DNA from: Diacronema lutheri
Taxonomy: Eukaryota; Haptophyta; Pavlovophyceae; Pavlovales; Pavlovaceae
Direction of reading: 5' to 3'
Length of the DNA: 64,000 nt
NCBI GenBank assembly: GCA_019448385.1
Contig: JAGTXO010000061.1
Location: 124,001 to 188,000, forward strand
Shown here: positions 19,083 to 27,910 of the stretch, piece after piece
Numbering within the stretch: the first letter of the stretch is position 1
Layout: each line of letters starts with the position of its first letter
Program-made: the position numbers and the translations under genes
Notes under the pieces: model-generated
Seen by the model: the letters and a program-made list of their open reading frames with translations, nothing else
Databases searched by the model: none
What the model was told of the DNA's origin: nothing

Positions 19083-22070
19083 TCATCGGGGGGGGGGGGG
19101 GGGCGCGTTGTGCGCACTTGGCGCACTTGGCGCGCGAGTGGCGGGCGAGCCTCGTCGCCCACGGAGCCCGCCCCCGGCTCGGCGGCGCGCCGCTTGCTCG
19201 CCGGGTCGCGCACCGCCGTCGCCGCCGCTGCGCACTTGCCCAGCTTGCCGGCAGGCGGCTGGCGGCGGCGACGGCGGCGGCGGCGGCTGCGGCGCGAGCG
19301 CGACGCCGGGCGGCGGCAGCGCCGACGGCACGCGCGCAGCGGCGACCCACGCGGCGGCGGGCAGCGCGCCAGCCTGAGGCCCCTGCGCGCCGGCCGCATT
19401 GGCGCCGCCCTGCGCGCCCTCGAAGGGCGCGCAAGTACGCGGGCCGGTCGCGCGGCGCGCGGTGCTGGCGAGCACCCGCCGGCTGCGCGTCGGCCGCGAG
19501 CGGCGCGGCGGGCGTCGCGCCGGCGGGTGCTGGCCAGCACCGCGCGCCGGCGGCGCGCCCGCCGCCAGCGCGCCGCCCGCCGCCGGCGCCGCGCCGCGCC
19601 CGCCGCGCCCGCCGCCACCGCGCGCCGCCGCCGCGCATTCGCGCGCGGCGGCGACGGCGGCCGCGGCGAGCGCCGCCGCCGCCGCCTCGCCACCGCTGAC
19701 CGCGCGGAGCACCTCTTTGAAGACGACGCTGCGCGTCACGAGGTCCGGGCCGAGCGCAAAGCGGACGCGCGACGTGTGCCCGACGCGCGAAGCGGCCACG
19801 TAGAGCTGGCCGTGCGTGAAGCGCGGCTCGGCGAGCCACACGCCCGCGCACCCGAGCGCTTGCACCTGCGCCTCATTACGCCGGCCGCACCGGGGAACTG
19901 GCGGCGCATCCATGCAAACGCGAACGTGCGCCCTCGTCGGGCGAGTGGTGGTCGACACGCGCGATGAGCACGGTGCTGTCGCGCCCGGCGGCCGCGCCGG
20001 GGCGTGCGCACTCGAGCAGCCGGCCGCCGGCGCGCACGCGGCGCACGATCAGCCGCGTGCCGCTGCACAGCCCCTCGCCGGGCGAGAGGTTGCGCAGCAG
20101 CATCACCACCATCCCGGGCTTCAGGTCGAGGACGCGGTGTGGCATCTGCGCGTGCTCGAGCGAGTCGAGGAATTCGACCGACGCCAGCGCAATCTGCCCG
20201 CCCGCCACGTCGTCGCGCAGCTCGTCCGCCGACTCGCACCTCGCCGCCGCGCCCGGGAAGCGGCCGATCACCAGCTCGTTGATCCGCGCCACGTCCGTGT
20301 GCTTGGCGCAGAGCACCGCGCGGTCGCACAGCGAGCCGTCGTCGGTCCAACACGCCGAGCCGTGGACAAAGTCGTCACGAGCTTTGTCGGGTAGGCCGAG
20401 CCCTCGCGGATGGGGACGCCGCCGACGGCCTCGGGCAGCTGCACGGCATCGAGCGGGAATGCGCCGGGCATGGCCCCGGCAGCCGGCACCGCCGCGGGAA
20501 AGGCGCCGTCGCCGGGGCTGCGCAGCAGCTTCGCCCACTCGCCCGCGCCGAGCGCGTCGCCCGTGTCGCGCGCCGCGCTCGAGGCGCGAAAGTTCTCGAC
20601 CAAGGCGTGCTGCCGATCGTGCTGCCACAGCGCCGAGTACTTGAAGCAGGAGCGCACGATCCGCGCGCGCGAGCCGCGCCGCGCCACCGGCAAGCACTGG
20701 CGAAAGTCGCCGGCGAGCAGCAACGTCTCGCCGCCGAAGCGCTCGTCGACGCCCGTCACGTCGCGCCAACACCGATCAGGCGAGTCGAGGTGGCACCGCG
20801 TCTGCATCGGCGCCTCGTCCCCCACGACCAGCCGCCGCGGCGGCCAGGGAGCGCCCGCGCTCGGAGCGCGGCACGCCATTGAACGGCTTGCCCGTCTGAG
20901 TCGGCACCGCCGGGCACCTTGAAGGTCGAGTGGAAGGTGCGGCCGTCGGGCAGCAGCGTGGCGGCGACGCCCGAGGACGCTCCCACGACGACCGCGTGCC
21001 CATCCGCGCGCACGGCGGCGACGATGGCGCGCTCGACGAACGTCTTGCCCGTGCCACCCGGCGCGTCGCAAAGATGCAGCCGGTCGCCCACGCCGCGCAG
21101 CGCCGAGTCGACGACCGCGCCGTGGAGCGCGCGCTGCTGGCCGCCCTCGGCCATCGCCGCGCGCGCCGCCGCCGCGCTCGCAGCCCGCTCGGCGCGATCG
21201 TAGCCCTGCGCGCGCGCGAGCTCGCGCCCGCCCGGCCCGGCCGGCGCGCGCGCCGTGCGCAGACCGGCCACCGCCGCGAGTGCCGCCGCGCGCTCGCGCT
21301 CGTCGGGCACGTACAGCCCCGTGGAGTCGAACGTGTCGGCCCAGGCGGGCACGCTGCACGAGGCGAAGGCGTCCGAGCCGGGCTGCGGCCGCTGCTCGGC
21401 GCGCTTCAGGAGCATGACCCCGCACACGTTCCACTTGGTGCCAAACATCGAGCCCGTGAGCCCCGTGTAGACGCAGTCGAGCTGCGTGGCGATGGCGCAG
21501 ACGTCCTCGTGCCGGATCTCGTTGACCGGTTTGCGCCGCGCGTCGACGAGCGGCACGACGCGCTCGGAGCCCGCCCACGTGAACGTGCGCGTCGACATGT
21601 TCAGCCGCGTGTACGCGAGCGTGCCGTCCTTGATATTTGGGCTTGACGGTGGGCGAGAGCTTGCCGCGCACCTCCTCCTTCGAGAGGCCGCGCGTGTCGA
21701 GCAGCTCCTTCTGGCGCGCGTGCACCGTCTCGACGCGCTGATCGTCGATGGCGCGCAGGGCGCCAAAGTAGGCGTCCATCTGCGCGAGCGGCGCGCCGGC
21801 GATCGGCAGCTCCTTGTCGGTCACGCCGACCGTGTACGCCGCCTTGTCGACGTCCGTCGGCCCGTACATGGTGCCAAAGTTGCCGTCGCCCGTGAGCTCG
21901 GGCCAGTCGACGACGCAGGGCGGCGCGACGAAGGCGAGCGCGCGGCGCGACGGCCCGTAGCTCAGCTTGACGACCGTGCGCGCCTTCTCGTTCGGCTTGA
22001 CCGGCCGCGTGCTCACGATCTTGCAGTTGACGAGCGCCGCGTCGACGGCGCGCAGGTCGATGGCGGCCAT
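19083..22070 (-). pseudogene. Pif1/Helitron-type helicase with N-terminal accessory domain, left copy (frame-broken)
   Basis: ATG at 22070 (MAAIDLRAVDAALVNCKIVS) opens an N-terminal domain of about 230 residues that I do not recognise with certainty; its style resembles uncharacterised algal-virus/algal replication proteins. An SF1B helicase follows: Walker A DAPGGTGKTFVERA, ASSGVAATLLPDGRTFHSTF, Walker B GDEAPM, LLAGDFRQCLPV, ENFRASS, LKPGMVVMLLRNLSPGEGLC, RMRRQFPG and THGQLYVAASRVGHTSRVRF. This block order is that of Pif1 and of Helitron helicases. Compared with the right copy there is an extra base near 21640, so the frame is lost after VKPKYQ. Further frame changes, between Walker A and B, after the second third and before the last motif, are shared with the right copy. 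The last motif region lacks the usual FAMTINK residues. Probably inactive. Confidence 0.7.
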
Positions 22071-22281
22071 GGTCGTTTTGCGCGGGAGATCACGCTGCAG
22101 GCGGCTCCACAGTAGGTTCGAGAAAAAAAAAAGCTGGGCCAACGGTCAGTCGAGCGCCACAAGCAATCCTCGGGAGCCGGTGGCCCAACCCAACCCAACG
22201 ATCTTCGTCGCCACCCTTCGCGCGTTTTCCGTTCGCGCCCAAGCAGACAAGGAGACCACAGTGTCGGTGCTGCTCGGCGCG

Positions 22282-22545
22282 ATGATGGGCCTCAGCGGCT
22301 CGGTGGCGATCGTGCTCTACGTGCGCGCGCGACGTCGCGAGGTGCAGCACGGGCGCGTGGCGACGCCGCGCATCATCCAGCGCCAGCTCGAGCTGCAGCT
22401 GCCGTGGGGCCGGCCGGACGAGGCATCCGTCGCCTCGCGTGCCGAAACGCCGGGCGTCGAGGCCGCGTCGCGCTCGGTGCGCGACGCGGCGCCCGAGCCG
22501 GACCCGGACGAGGGCTACGTGCGCGTGGCGAGCGCGGCGTTCTGA
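22282..22545 (+). CDS. Small single-pass membrane protein, divergent from the helicase (left copy)
   Basis: ATG at 22282 gives 87 residues. It starts MMGLSGSVAIVLYVRARRRE, a short hydrophobic helix followed by a basic stop-transfer. A polar region follows and ends in an acidic DEGYVRVASAAF. The frame is open further upstream (VSVLLGAMMGLSG), so the membrane helix may start a few residues earlier. It is head-to-head with the helicase (212 bp apart). The right arm keeps the same ORF at the mirrored position with the same stop. I do not recognise the family. Conservation of the frame in both arms, while the neighbouring helicase is broken, argues that it is a real gene. Confidence 0.45.
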   Translation: MMGLSGSVAIVLYVRARRREVQHGRVATPRIIQRQLELQLPWGRPDEASVASRAETPGVEAASRSVRDAAPEPDPDEGYVRVASAAF

Positions 22546-22680
22546 GGCGCGCACGACGTCGCCCAGCCAGAGCAGCCCGGGGCGGGGCGAGTCCGGCTGC
22601 GCGGAGGTCCGGCTCGAGCGGGCGGGCGCCATGCTCTGAGGCGCCGCCGCTTTCTAAAAGGGCGTAGGGTGTAGGGTGTA

Positions 22681-22881
22681 CAGGTAATCGCGGGCATTCA
22701 GAAAGCAGGGATTTGGGGTTGGGCCTCAGTTTCTTCGCTGTTTCACAAGCCTTCTCAGTGGGCAGCCACAGTTTCTTGTGTGCAATTTCTAAAGGATGGT
22801 GAGGGGACAGCAAGGCTAACGTCAGAGTAGCGGCCCCAGTTTCTTAATGGTACGGTTTCTTAATGCCCGCGATTACCTGTA
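22681..22881. mobile_element. MITE with 18-bp perfect TIRs and TA target duplication
   Basis: The ends are CAGGTAATCGCGGGCATT and its exact reverse complement AATGCCCGCGATTACCTG (22862-22879), flanked by TA on both sides. The right arm has the empty site: GGGTGTAGGGTGTAGGATGC runs without interruption where this copy is interrupted. Size and TA duplication fit a Tc1/mariner-type non-autonomous element. It has no coding capacity. Confidence 0.9.
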
Positions 22882-23004
22882 GGATGCAAAACAAGCCCTC
22901 CCCACATTTGGGCCCGACGTCATCCTTCTTCGAAGCCGTGACGTTACTCACATACGAGTACTTTTACTTAGTGTAGGATGTATCTATTCTCCAAGTATTT
23001 ACAT

Positions 23005-23242
23005 TTTAACGACGCTTACAGGCGGGTCAGCAGGAGGGGCGCGCATGGGGCCGAGGCTGGGCAAACGGAGCGAGCGAAAGGGCGCACGCAACATCAGGCC
23101 GAAATCAGGACGTCGACCCTGTGCACGCCGGCAGCGGGAACGGCCGGGACGGCAAGGACGTGGCAGGACGCGTCATGGGCGGACACCCACACACGCCTAG
23201 CCACCCCTCGCCGGCCCCCGCCGGCCGCCGCCGCCGTTACAT
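23005..23242. mobile_element. 238-bp insertion with 6-bp target duplication, related to the TATATAG array
   Basis: TTACAT occurs directly before it (22999-23004) and at its end (23237-23242). The right arm shows the uninterrupted site at the matching place. Its first bases TTTAACGACGCTTACAGGC are the inverse of the terminus CCTGTAAGCGTCGTTAG at 26265-26281. Most of 23112-23240 is an inverted copy of 26158-26275. Confidence 0.75.
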
Positions 23243-23813
23243 AGTGTAGGGTGTAGGATAAGTACGGTTGTGAAAGTCCCATAGGGGGAGAAGGAATGAC
23301 GCTGTGACGAAAGAAGGAATGACGTCGGGCCCAAATGTGGGGAGGGCTTGTTTTGCATCCTACACCCTACACCCTACACCCTTTTGAAAAGCGGCGCCGA
23401 AGGTGGGAGGAAGCCACCCGTATGCGCGCGTTTGAACGTGCGCGGACGGCCGTTGGCTTCGCGCCCTTTTGCCCACGGTTTGCGCGCCAACGGACCAGTC
23501 CTCCGCAGGCGCCGCGCATCGTCTCAGGGGCGGTCGGTGTGGTACGCCGCGCGCATCGTCAGCGCCGCGGCGTCGAGCTCGGCGGGCGAGGGCGCGTACG
23601 TGACGCCGCTCAGCACCTCGTCCGCGCCCGCCCTCGTCGCGCTCGCCGCCTCCGCAGTGCGCGCAGGCGGCTTCGTGACGGCACGCGAGGCCACGCCGCG
23701 CGCTGCAGGTGCCTTCGCTCGCTGCATCGTCTGTCTGCCGGTCCGACGCGCTCTGCTCTGAACGAACGGACGGCACGCCCGACGAGATCTCGTCGCGTGC
23801 ACGCTCGCACAAC

Positions 23814-24360
23814 ATGTACCCCCAGAACGTCTCCGAGCTGCTGCCCGACGAGATCTTCGGCGACGAGCTGCTCGTCGACCGGCACTACCGCGTGCGCATC
23901 CTGCTAGACTTCCCGATCAACTTGTCGACGCAGTAGCTCACTCCGCCGCCGCGATGCGGCCGAGGCCAACCTTTGGCTCGACGGCGGGCCCGCCGACTCG
24001 GTCGTCGGCGCGTGCATGTGCGGCCGAATCTACGCGCTCAAGTGCATGGGCCGGCTCGTCCGCGGCGCCCGGATCCTCGCGCTGCTACGCAAGAATGTCG
24101 CGCTCGCCACGTGCCGCGCGCACCTCATGGGCCACATGCTCCAGCGCATCGTCGGCGACAGCGGCGTCGCGCGGCTGCTGCAGCTCGTTGCAGCTCGTTC
24201 GTGAGGATCACGACACGCTAAACGCCGAGCACCAGGCCTTGGAAGCACAGCATGACACCGGCCAAATCATGCGACGGCATGTGCGCGCGCGCCGACGCGC
24301 TCTCCAAGGACCTCGCACGGGCGCACGAGCACGCTCACAAGCTCGATGGCTATCTGGTGT
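23814..24360 (+). pseudogene. Broken copy of a small helical ORF (left arm)
   Basis: ATG at 23814 starts MYPQNVSELLPDEIFGDELL. The frame runs into a replaced stretch (LDFPINLSTQ) and stops at TAG 23934-23936. The right-arm copy continues through ILQRVARRRDAAEANFWLDG. The downstream part MCGRIYALKCMGRLVRGARI is still present here, from 24016 to 24204. Then come coiled-coil traces, REDHDTLNAEHQALEAQHDT, in a different frame. Family unknown. Confidence 0.5.
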
Positions 24361-24424
24361 AATGCAGCGAGCGCCTCCGTGAGAGTGACTCTTTCAACGG
24401 AGCGCTCAAGAGCCTGATCACGCG

Positions 24425-25287
24425 GTGCAGCATGAGATCTGCTGGCTCCACGCCGAGATGTCGTCGCTCGTTGCGAGTTCGCCCGAGGCTCACGCGAACG
24501 ACAGCGAGGCCACCGACTTCAAGGACCACGGCGTGTGCGTCGAGTTCGATGTCTTCAACCGCGACGGGGTCGAGGGCGCGCCCGTGCCCGCGACCGCGCC
24601 CACGAAGGCAGAGCCGGGCATCGAGTCCGAGTGCATCGCGCCCGCACAGGCAGAGCCGGGCAGCGAGTCCGAAGCGTCGCGCCCGCGCCCGCGCACGCGC
24701 CCGCGCCGGCAGAGCCGCGCACCGAGCCCAAGTGAGCCAACATGCTGTCGAGGCGCTGGTTCCGGCCACCGGCGCATCGAGGCGCTGGCTGCGCAGCACG
24801 GCCGTGCGCGGAACCCGCAGCTCGGCCAACGGCAAGCAGCGCGCCGGCGCAGCGCACGGTATGCCGCGGCTAGCTCCGTAGCGAAGGGTGTCCGACTGGC
24901 CGCGCCCTCCACGGGGTGCACGCGCACTCGGCGCGGTCCGGTCAGTCAGAGGGCCTCAGCTTGCGCGATGCCAGTTGAGATCCCCCCCGGAATCCGCCAT
25001 TCTATTCTACTGGGCGTCAATCACCCAAGCCCTTCCGGTCGCCCGCATTCCGGGGTCGGACCCTCCGTCGGCCCGGCTCGGGCCCTCCGTCCGCCGCGCC
25101 CGCTCGACCCCAAATTCTACTCAAAATCGGCCGGTCAGGAGGGGGGTCTCGGTCCTAGGCTCGTCCTAAGCCTCGCCCCGACCCCTCGAGCGCTCATTGC
25201 CTGGCTTTTAACCCTTGAGTGTACGACCCGGGTCGTACTCTCAGCCTTACACACACAAAAAAATGGCCGGACCAGCCCGGACCGCGC
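24425..25287 (+). CDS. Unrecognised acidic/Pro-Arg-rich ORF at the inner end of the left arm
   Basis: The frame encodes ICWLHAEMSSLVASSPEAHA, an acidic middle (NDSEATDFKDHGVCVEFDVF) and two near-repeats built on AEPGIESE and AEPGSESE, followed by Arg/Pro-rich sequence. No confident ATG sits at the start (first in-frame ATG lies within HAEM). The same ORF is present inverted at 43355-44337 with few changes, but the C-terminal halves differ in frame between the copies. It may be the end of the helical ORF upstream, joined by an intron or frameshift. Function unknown. Confidence 0.35.
25221..25238. repeat. Perfect 18-bp palindrome near the inner end of the left arm
   Basis: GTACGACCCGGGTCGTAC, a perfect self-complementary sequence about 50 bp from the inner element end. 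The same palindrome is at 43395-43412 in the right arm. Confidence 0.85.
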
Positions 25288-25289
25288 CC

Positions 25290-26288
25290 TATATAGTACG
25301 ATGCAACGTACTTTTCGCCCCGGTCGGTGGGTTTGGGGGTGGCGGGGCGCGCGTGCGCGGCCACGCGGCCAGCATCGCGGCGCTTGCCACGCTGGCGGCG
25401 GGTGGCGGTGCGCTTCGCGGCGGCGGCAGGGGGCTGCGACGCGGCGGGGAGGGCGGCGGCTCGCTGGCGGCGGGCGTCGCGCTCTGCAGCGGCGGCGGGC
25501 GGCTTGGCGACGTGGCAGGCGGCGGCTCGGGGGTGGCGGTCGTCGCCGACGATCTTCGGGCCTCGGCGTGCGCGTGCGCGTCGGCCGGTGGTGTGATTGA
25601 CGGCGGCCACCGGTGCGGCGGCGCGCGGGCGGCGGCGCGCGGTGGCTAGGCGCGTGTGGGCCTTTGGGCCTGCTCCGCCTGGCGCCGCGACCCGTCGGAA
25701 AGCGTCGTTAGTATATAGTACGATGCTCGGGAATCGACGACATTGGTGGCTACTCGATTCCCCCGCAGCTGGTGCTGACCCCGCTGTCCTGACGTAAGCG
25801 CCGTTAGCGCTGTCCTGACGTAAGCGCCGTTAGTATATAGTACGCTGGTCATCGGCTCGTTCGGCGAGTGGTCGGCCGGCCTCGCCGACCTGCTCGCCAC
25901 CTTCTCGCACATGGGCGCGGACGCGTGGATGGCGCGCATGGGCGCGCCCTCGCGCGACGTCGCCCGCGCGGCCCTCGAGCGCCACATGCGCCTCCAGCTC
26001 GCCGCGTGCGTCGTGCGTGGGCACGCGCAGCTCCTGCTCGCGCGCGCGCAGATGGCGCGCGGACAGGCGCCGCCGCACCGCCACGCGGCTCACGGCGTCC
26101 AGGCGGATGTGGACGCCTGCGGCGGTGTGGACGGCCTCTGCTTCCGGCGCGGCGACGGCGGCGGCGGCCGGCGGGGGCCGGCGAGGGGTGGCTAGGCGTG
26201 TGTGGGTGTCCGCCCATGACGCGTCCTGCCACGTCCTTGCCGTCCCGGCCGTTCCCGCTGCCGGCCTGTAAGCGTCGTTAGTATATAG
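25290..26288. mobile_element. Array of short segments punctuated by TATATAG
   Basis: TATATAG occurs at 25290, 25712, 25834 and 26282, each followed by TACG. The last three are preceded by AAGCG(T/C)CGTTAG. Segments of about 415, 115 and 441 bp therefore share their left and right ends, as expected for short mobile elements repeatedly inserted at the same TATATA-type target. A 26-bp tandem duplication, ending in GACGTAAGCGCCGTTAG, lies at about 25783-25833. The first segment has Gly/Arg-rich frames without a recognisable domain. Confidence 0.6.
25845..26195 (+). CDS. Possible captured exon in the TATATAG array
   Basis: An open frame directly after a TATATAG junction encodes IGSFGEWSAGLADLLATFSH and MRLQLAACVVRGHAQLLLAR, amphipathic helical sequence with normal codon use. 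It has no start of its own at the junction. It ends at 26195 after a Gly/Arg-rich stretch. This looks like a piece of a host gene carried between two element ends. Family not recognised. Confidence 0.3.
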   Translation: MVIGSFGEWSAGLADLLATFSHMGADAWMARMGAPSRDVARAALERHMRLQLAACVVRGHAQLLLARAQMARGQAPPHRHAAHGVQADVDACGGVDGLCFRRGDGGGGRRGPARGG

Positions 26289-26290
26289 TA

Positions 26291-26342
26291 CGACTCGGGC
26301 GCGGCCGCACACTCGTACGAGTGTGCGTCCACGCCCGAGTCG
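26291..26342. repeat. Large two-part palindrome left of Fanzor B
   Basis: The outer arms are CGACTCGGGCG (26291-26301) and its exact complement (26332-26342). Inside is a perfect 22-bp palindrome of CGCACACTCGT and its inverse at 26306-26327, separated by two 4-bp internal loops. It starts right after the last TATATAG and could mark the left end of the Fanzor B unit. Confidence 0.85.
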
Positions 26343-26588
26343 GTAGGCAGCACTGAGACCATGCCCGGGCGCTCGGCGCGCGTGCGCGGTCGACCGCATC
26401 GTGAGTATCACCGCGCGGACGCGCTTTCGGCAAGCGGGGCAGCGGCACGCTCCACTGTTCCGACTCGACGCACACTCGAACCGGCCTCGTACATTCGCCG
26501 GACGCACACTCAAACCGTCCGGACTTGCGGCGCGCTGTGTGTTCGACCCGCCGCCGCCGCCATCCACCCAGTTCGGCGGCGCTCGACC

Positions 26589-27767
26589 ATGACGGCGCGG
26601 CTCGTGCCCATCACGCTCGCCATCGCCGCCTGCTTTGGCGCGGCGCGCGGCACAGGGCTGCTCGAGACCGCGCCGCTCGCCCTCTCCGCGTCTTCGTCTT
26701 CGGCCTCGCCTCTCGCCGACGCCGTCTCAGTTGTCGCGCTGCGGCCCGCCGACATGCTCGCCGGCGGCACCGTCGTTCCGAGCCTGCGCAACGTCGGCGG
26801 CATCGTGGCGCGCTCCGCATCCTCCGCTCTGCTCGCCGACGCCAAGGACGGCCGCACGTACGCGCCGCCCGACGGCGGCGCGCGCCGCACGGCGCAGGCG
26901 TCGCGGCCGCCGCCGTCGCCGTTCGCGTCGATCGTGCACGAGCGCCGACGCAGCCGGCGGGAGCGCCGGCAGGAGGCGCTCGCAGCGCGGCGGCGGGCGA
27001 GGCGGCTCTGCCGCCGCCGGCTCTGCACGAGCGCGCGCGTGCCGCCGCGCGCGCGAGCGGCGCGCGGCGCGCGCGCCGCTGCGCTCGCGCTGTGCTGCGC
27101 AGGGCTGGCGTGCTCAGCCGCGTGCATGGCCGGCCGCTGCGCGACCGTCGCGCTCCCGCCCATCGCCGCCGAGCTCGCCGTGCTTGCCAAGCTGAGCGCG
27201 CGCGCCGCGTGCGAGTGGGCGCTCGCTGGAGGCGTTTTACGCGACGGCGCGATCGCGGCTGCCAGCGCGTTGGCGCAGGTGTGGGCGACGACGCGGCTGC
27301 ACACCGCCGCCCGCGCGATGCTCGGCGGCGGCCGCCGCCGCCGCCACGAGCCTGCGCGCGGCGCGCGCGCTGCTGCGCTCGCGCTGTGCTGCGCAGGGCT
27401 GGCGTGCTCAAGCGCGTGCATGGCCGGCCGCTGCGCGGCCGTCGCGCTCCCGCCAATCGCCGCCGGGCTCGCCTTGCTTGCCAAGCTGAGCGCGCGCGCC
27501 GCGTGCGAGTGGGCGCTCGCTGGAGGCGTTTTACGCGACGGCGCGATCGCGGCTGCCAGCGCGTTGGCGCAGGTGTGGGCGACGACGCGGCTGCACACCG
27601 CCGCCCTCGCGATGCTCGGCGGCGGCCGCCTGCGCGCGGCGCGCGCGCTACAGCGCTCGCGCTGTGCCGCGCAGGGCTGGCGTGCTCAAGCGCGTGCATG
27701 GCCGGCCGCTGCGCGACCGTCGCGCTCCCGCCAATCGCCGCCGGGCTCGCCGTGCTTGCCAAGCTGA
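26589..27767 (+). CDS. ORF with signal-like N-terminus and repeated hydrophobic modules, upstream of Fanzor B
   Basis: ATG at 26589 gives MTARLVPITLAIAACFGAAR, which looks like a cleavable signal or membrane anchor. It is followed by about 130 residues of Ser/Ala- then Arg-rich sequence and two copies of a module with AALALCCAGLACS, VALPPIAA and LAQVWATTRLHTAA. The frame ends at 27767, inside the third module. There the 278-bp repeat spacing shifts the reading frame into that of Fanzor B. It could be the original N-terminal part of the Fanzor B gene, separated by repeat-length change, or an independent membrane protein. No family recognised. Confidence 0.35.
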   Translation: MTARLVPITLAIAACFGAARGTGLLETAPLALSASSSSASPLADAVSVVALRPADMLAGGTVVPSLRNVGGIVARSASSALLADAKDGRTYAPPDGGARRTAQASRPPPSPFASIVHERRRSRRERRQEALAARRRARRLCRRRLCTSARVPPRARAARGARAAALALCCAGLACSAACMAGRCATVALPPIAAELAVLAKLSARAACEWALAGGVLRDGAIAAASALAQVWATTRLHTAARAMLGGGRRRRHEPARGARAAALALCCAGLACSSACMAGRCAAVALPPIAAGLALLAKLSARAACEWALAGGVLRDGAIAAASALAQVWATTRLHTAALAMLGGGRLRAARALQRSRCAAQGWRAQARAWPAAARPSRSRQSPPGSPCLPS

Positions 27768-27910
27768 GCGCGCGCGCCGCGTGCGAGTGGGCGCTCGCTG
27801 GAGGCGTTTCACGCGACGGCGCGATCGCGGCTGCCAGCGCGTTGGCGCAGGTGTGGGCGACGACGCGGCTGCACACCGCCGCCCACGCGATGCTCGGCGG
27901 CGGCCGCCGC
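27060..27910. repeat. Three tandem copies of an approximately 280-294-bp unit
   Basis: Equivalent bases recur with offsets of 294 bp and 278 bp (TGTGCTGCGC at 27091 and 27385, TGTGCCGCGC at 27663). Copies are nearly identical. The first offset keeps the reading frame and the second changes it by two. Each unit contains CAG|GTGTGG and TGCGCAG|GGC, which could act as splice sites. Confidence 0.85.

Larger units (their letters stand above)
22660..23381. mobile_element. Foldback element with approximately 70-bp terminal inverted repeats and telomere-like ends, split by two insertions
   Basis: It begins GGGCGTAGGGTGTAGGGTGT and ends with the inverse, ACACCCTACACCC. The ends continue inward as GGATGCAAAACAAGCCCTCC and its inverse for about 70 bp. 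The intact form in the right arm is 284 bp (45365-45648 and 45916-46199). The extra 438 bp here are explained by a 201-bp MITE and a 238-bp insertion. The TGTAGGG units resemble telomere repeats but there are only three per end. Confidence 0.8.
13799..25289. repeat. Left arm of an approximately 11.5-kb inverted repeat
   Basis: The reverse complement of this segment is found at 43355-55051. Mirror positions sum to about 68,860 throughout (for example ATG 22070 and 46789; ATG 22282 and 46577; stop 16504 and 52354). By eye most stretches are nearly identical, apart from homopolymer lengths, two insertions in this arm (22681-22881 and 23005-23242), an extra foldback unit in the other arm and scattered substitutions. 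The inner end is at the TATATAG of 25290-25296. Similarity continues outward, at lower level, into the giant gene. Confidence 0.9.

Noticed and set aside
19083-22070. Helitron
   Set aside because: The helicase resembles Helitron helicases, but no HUH Rep domain and no Helitron-type 5'-TC/3'-CTRR ends with hairpin could be shown.
27091-27672. Splicing between tandem modules to join the signal-like ORF to Fanzor B
   Set aside because: The CAG|GTGTGG donor in module 2 and the GCGCAG|GGC acceptor in module 3 do not give the Fanzor reading frame.
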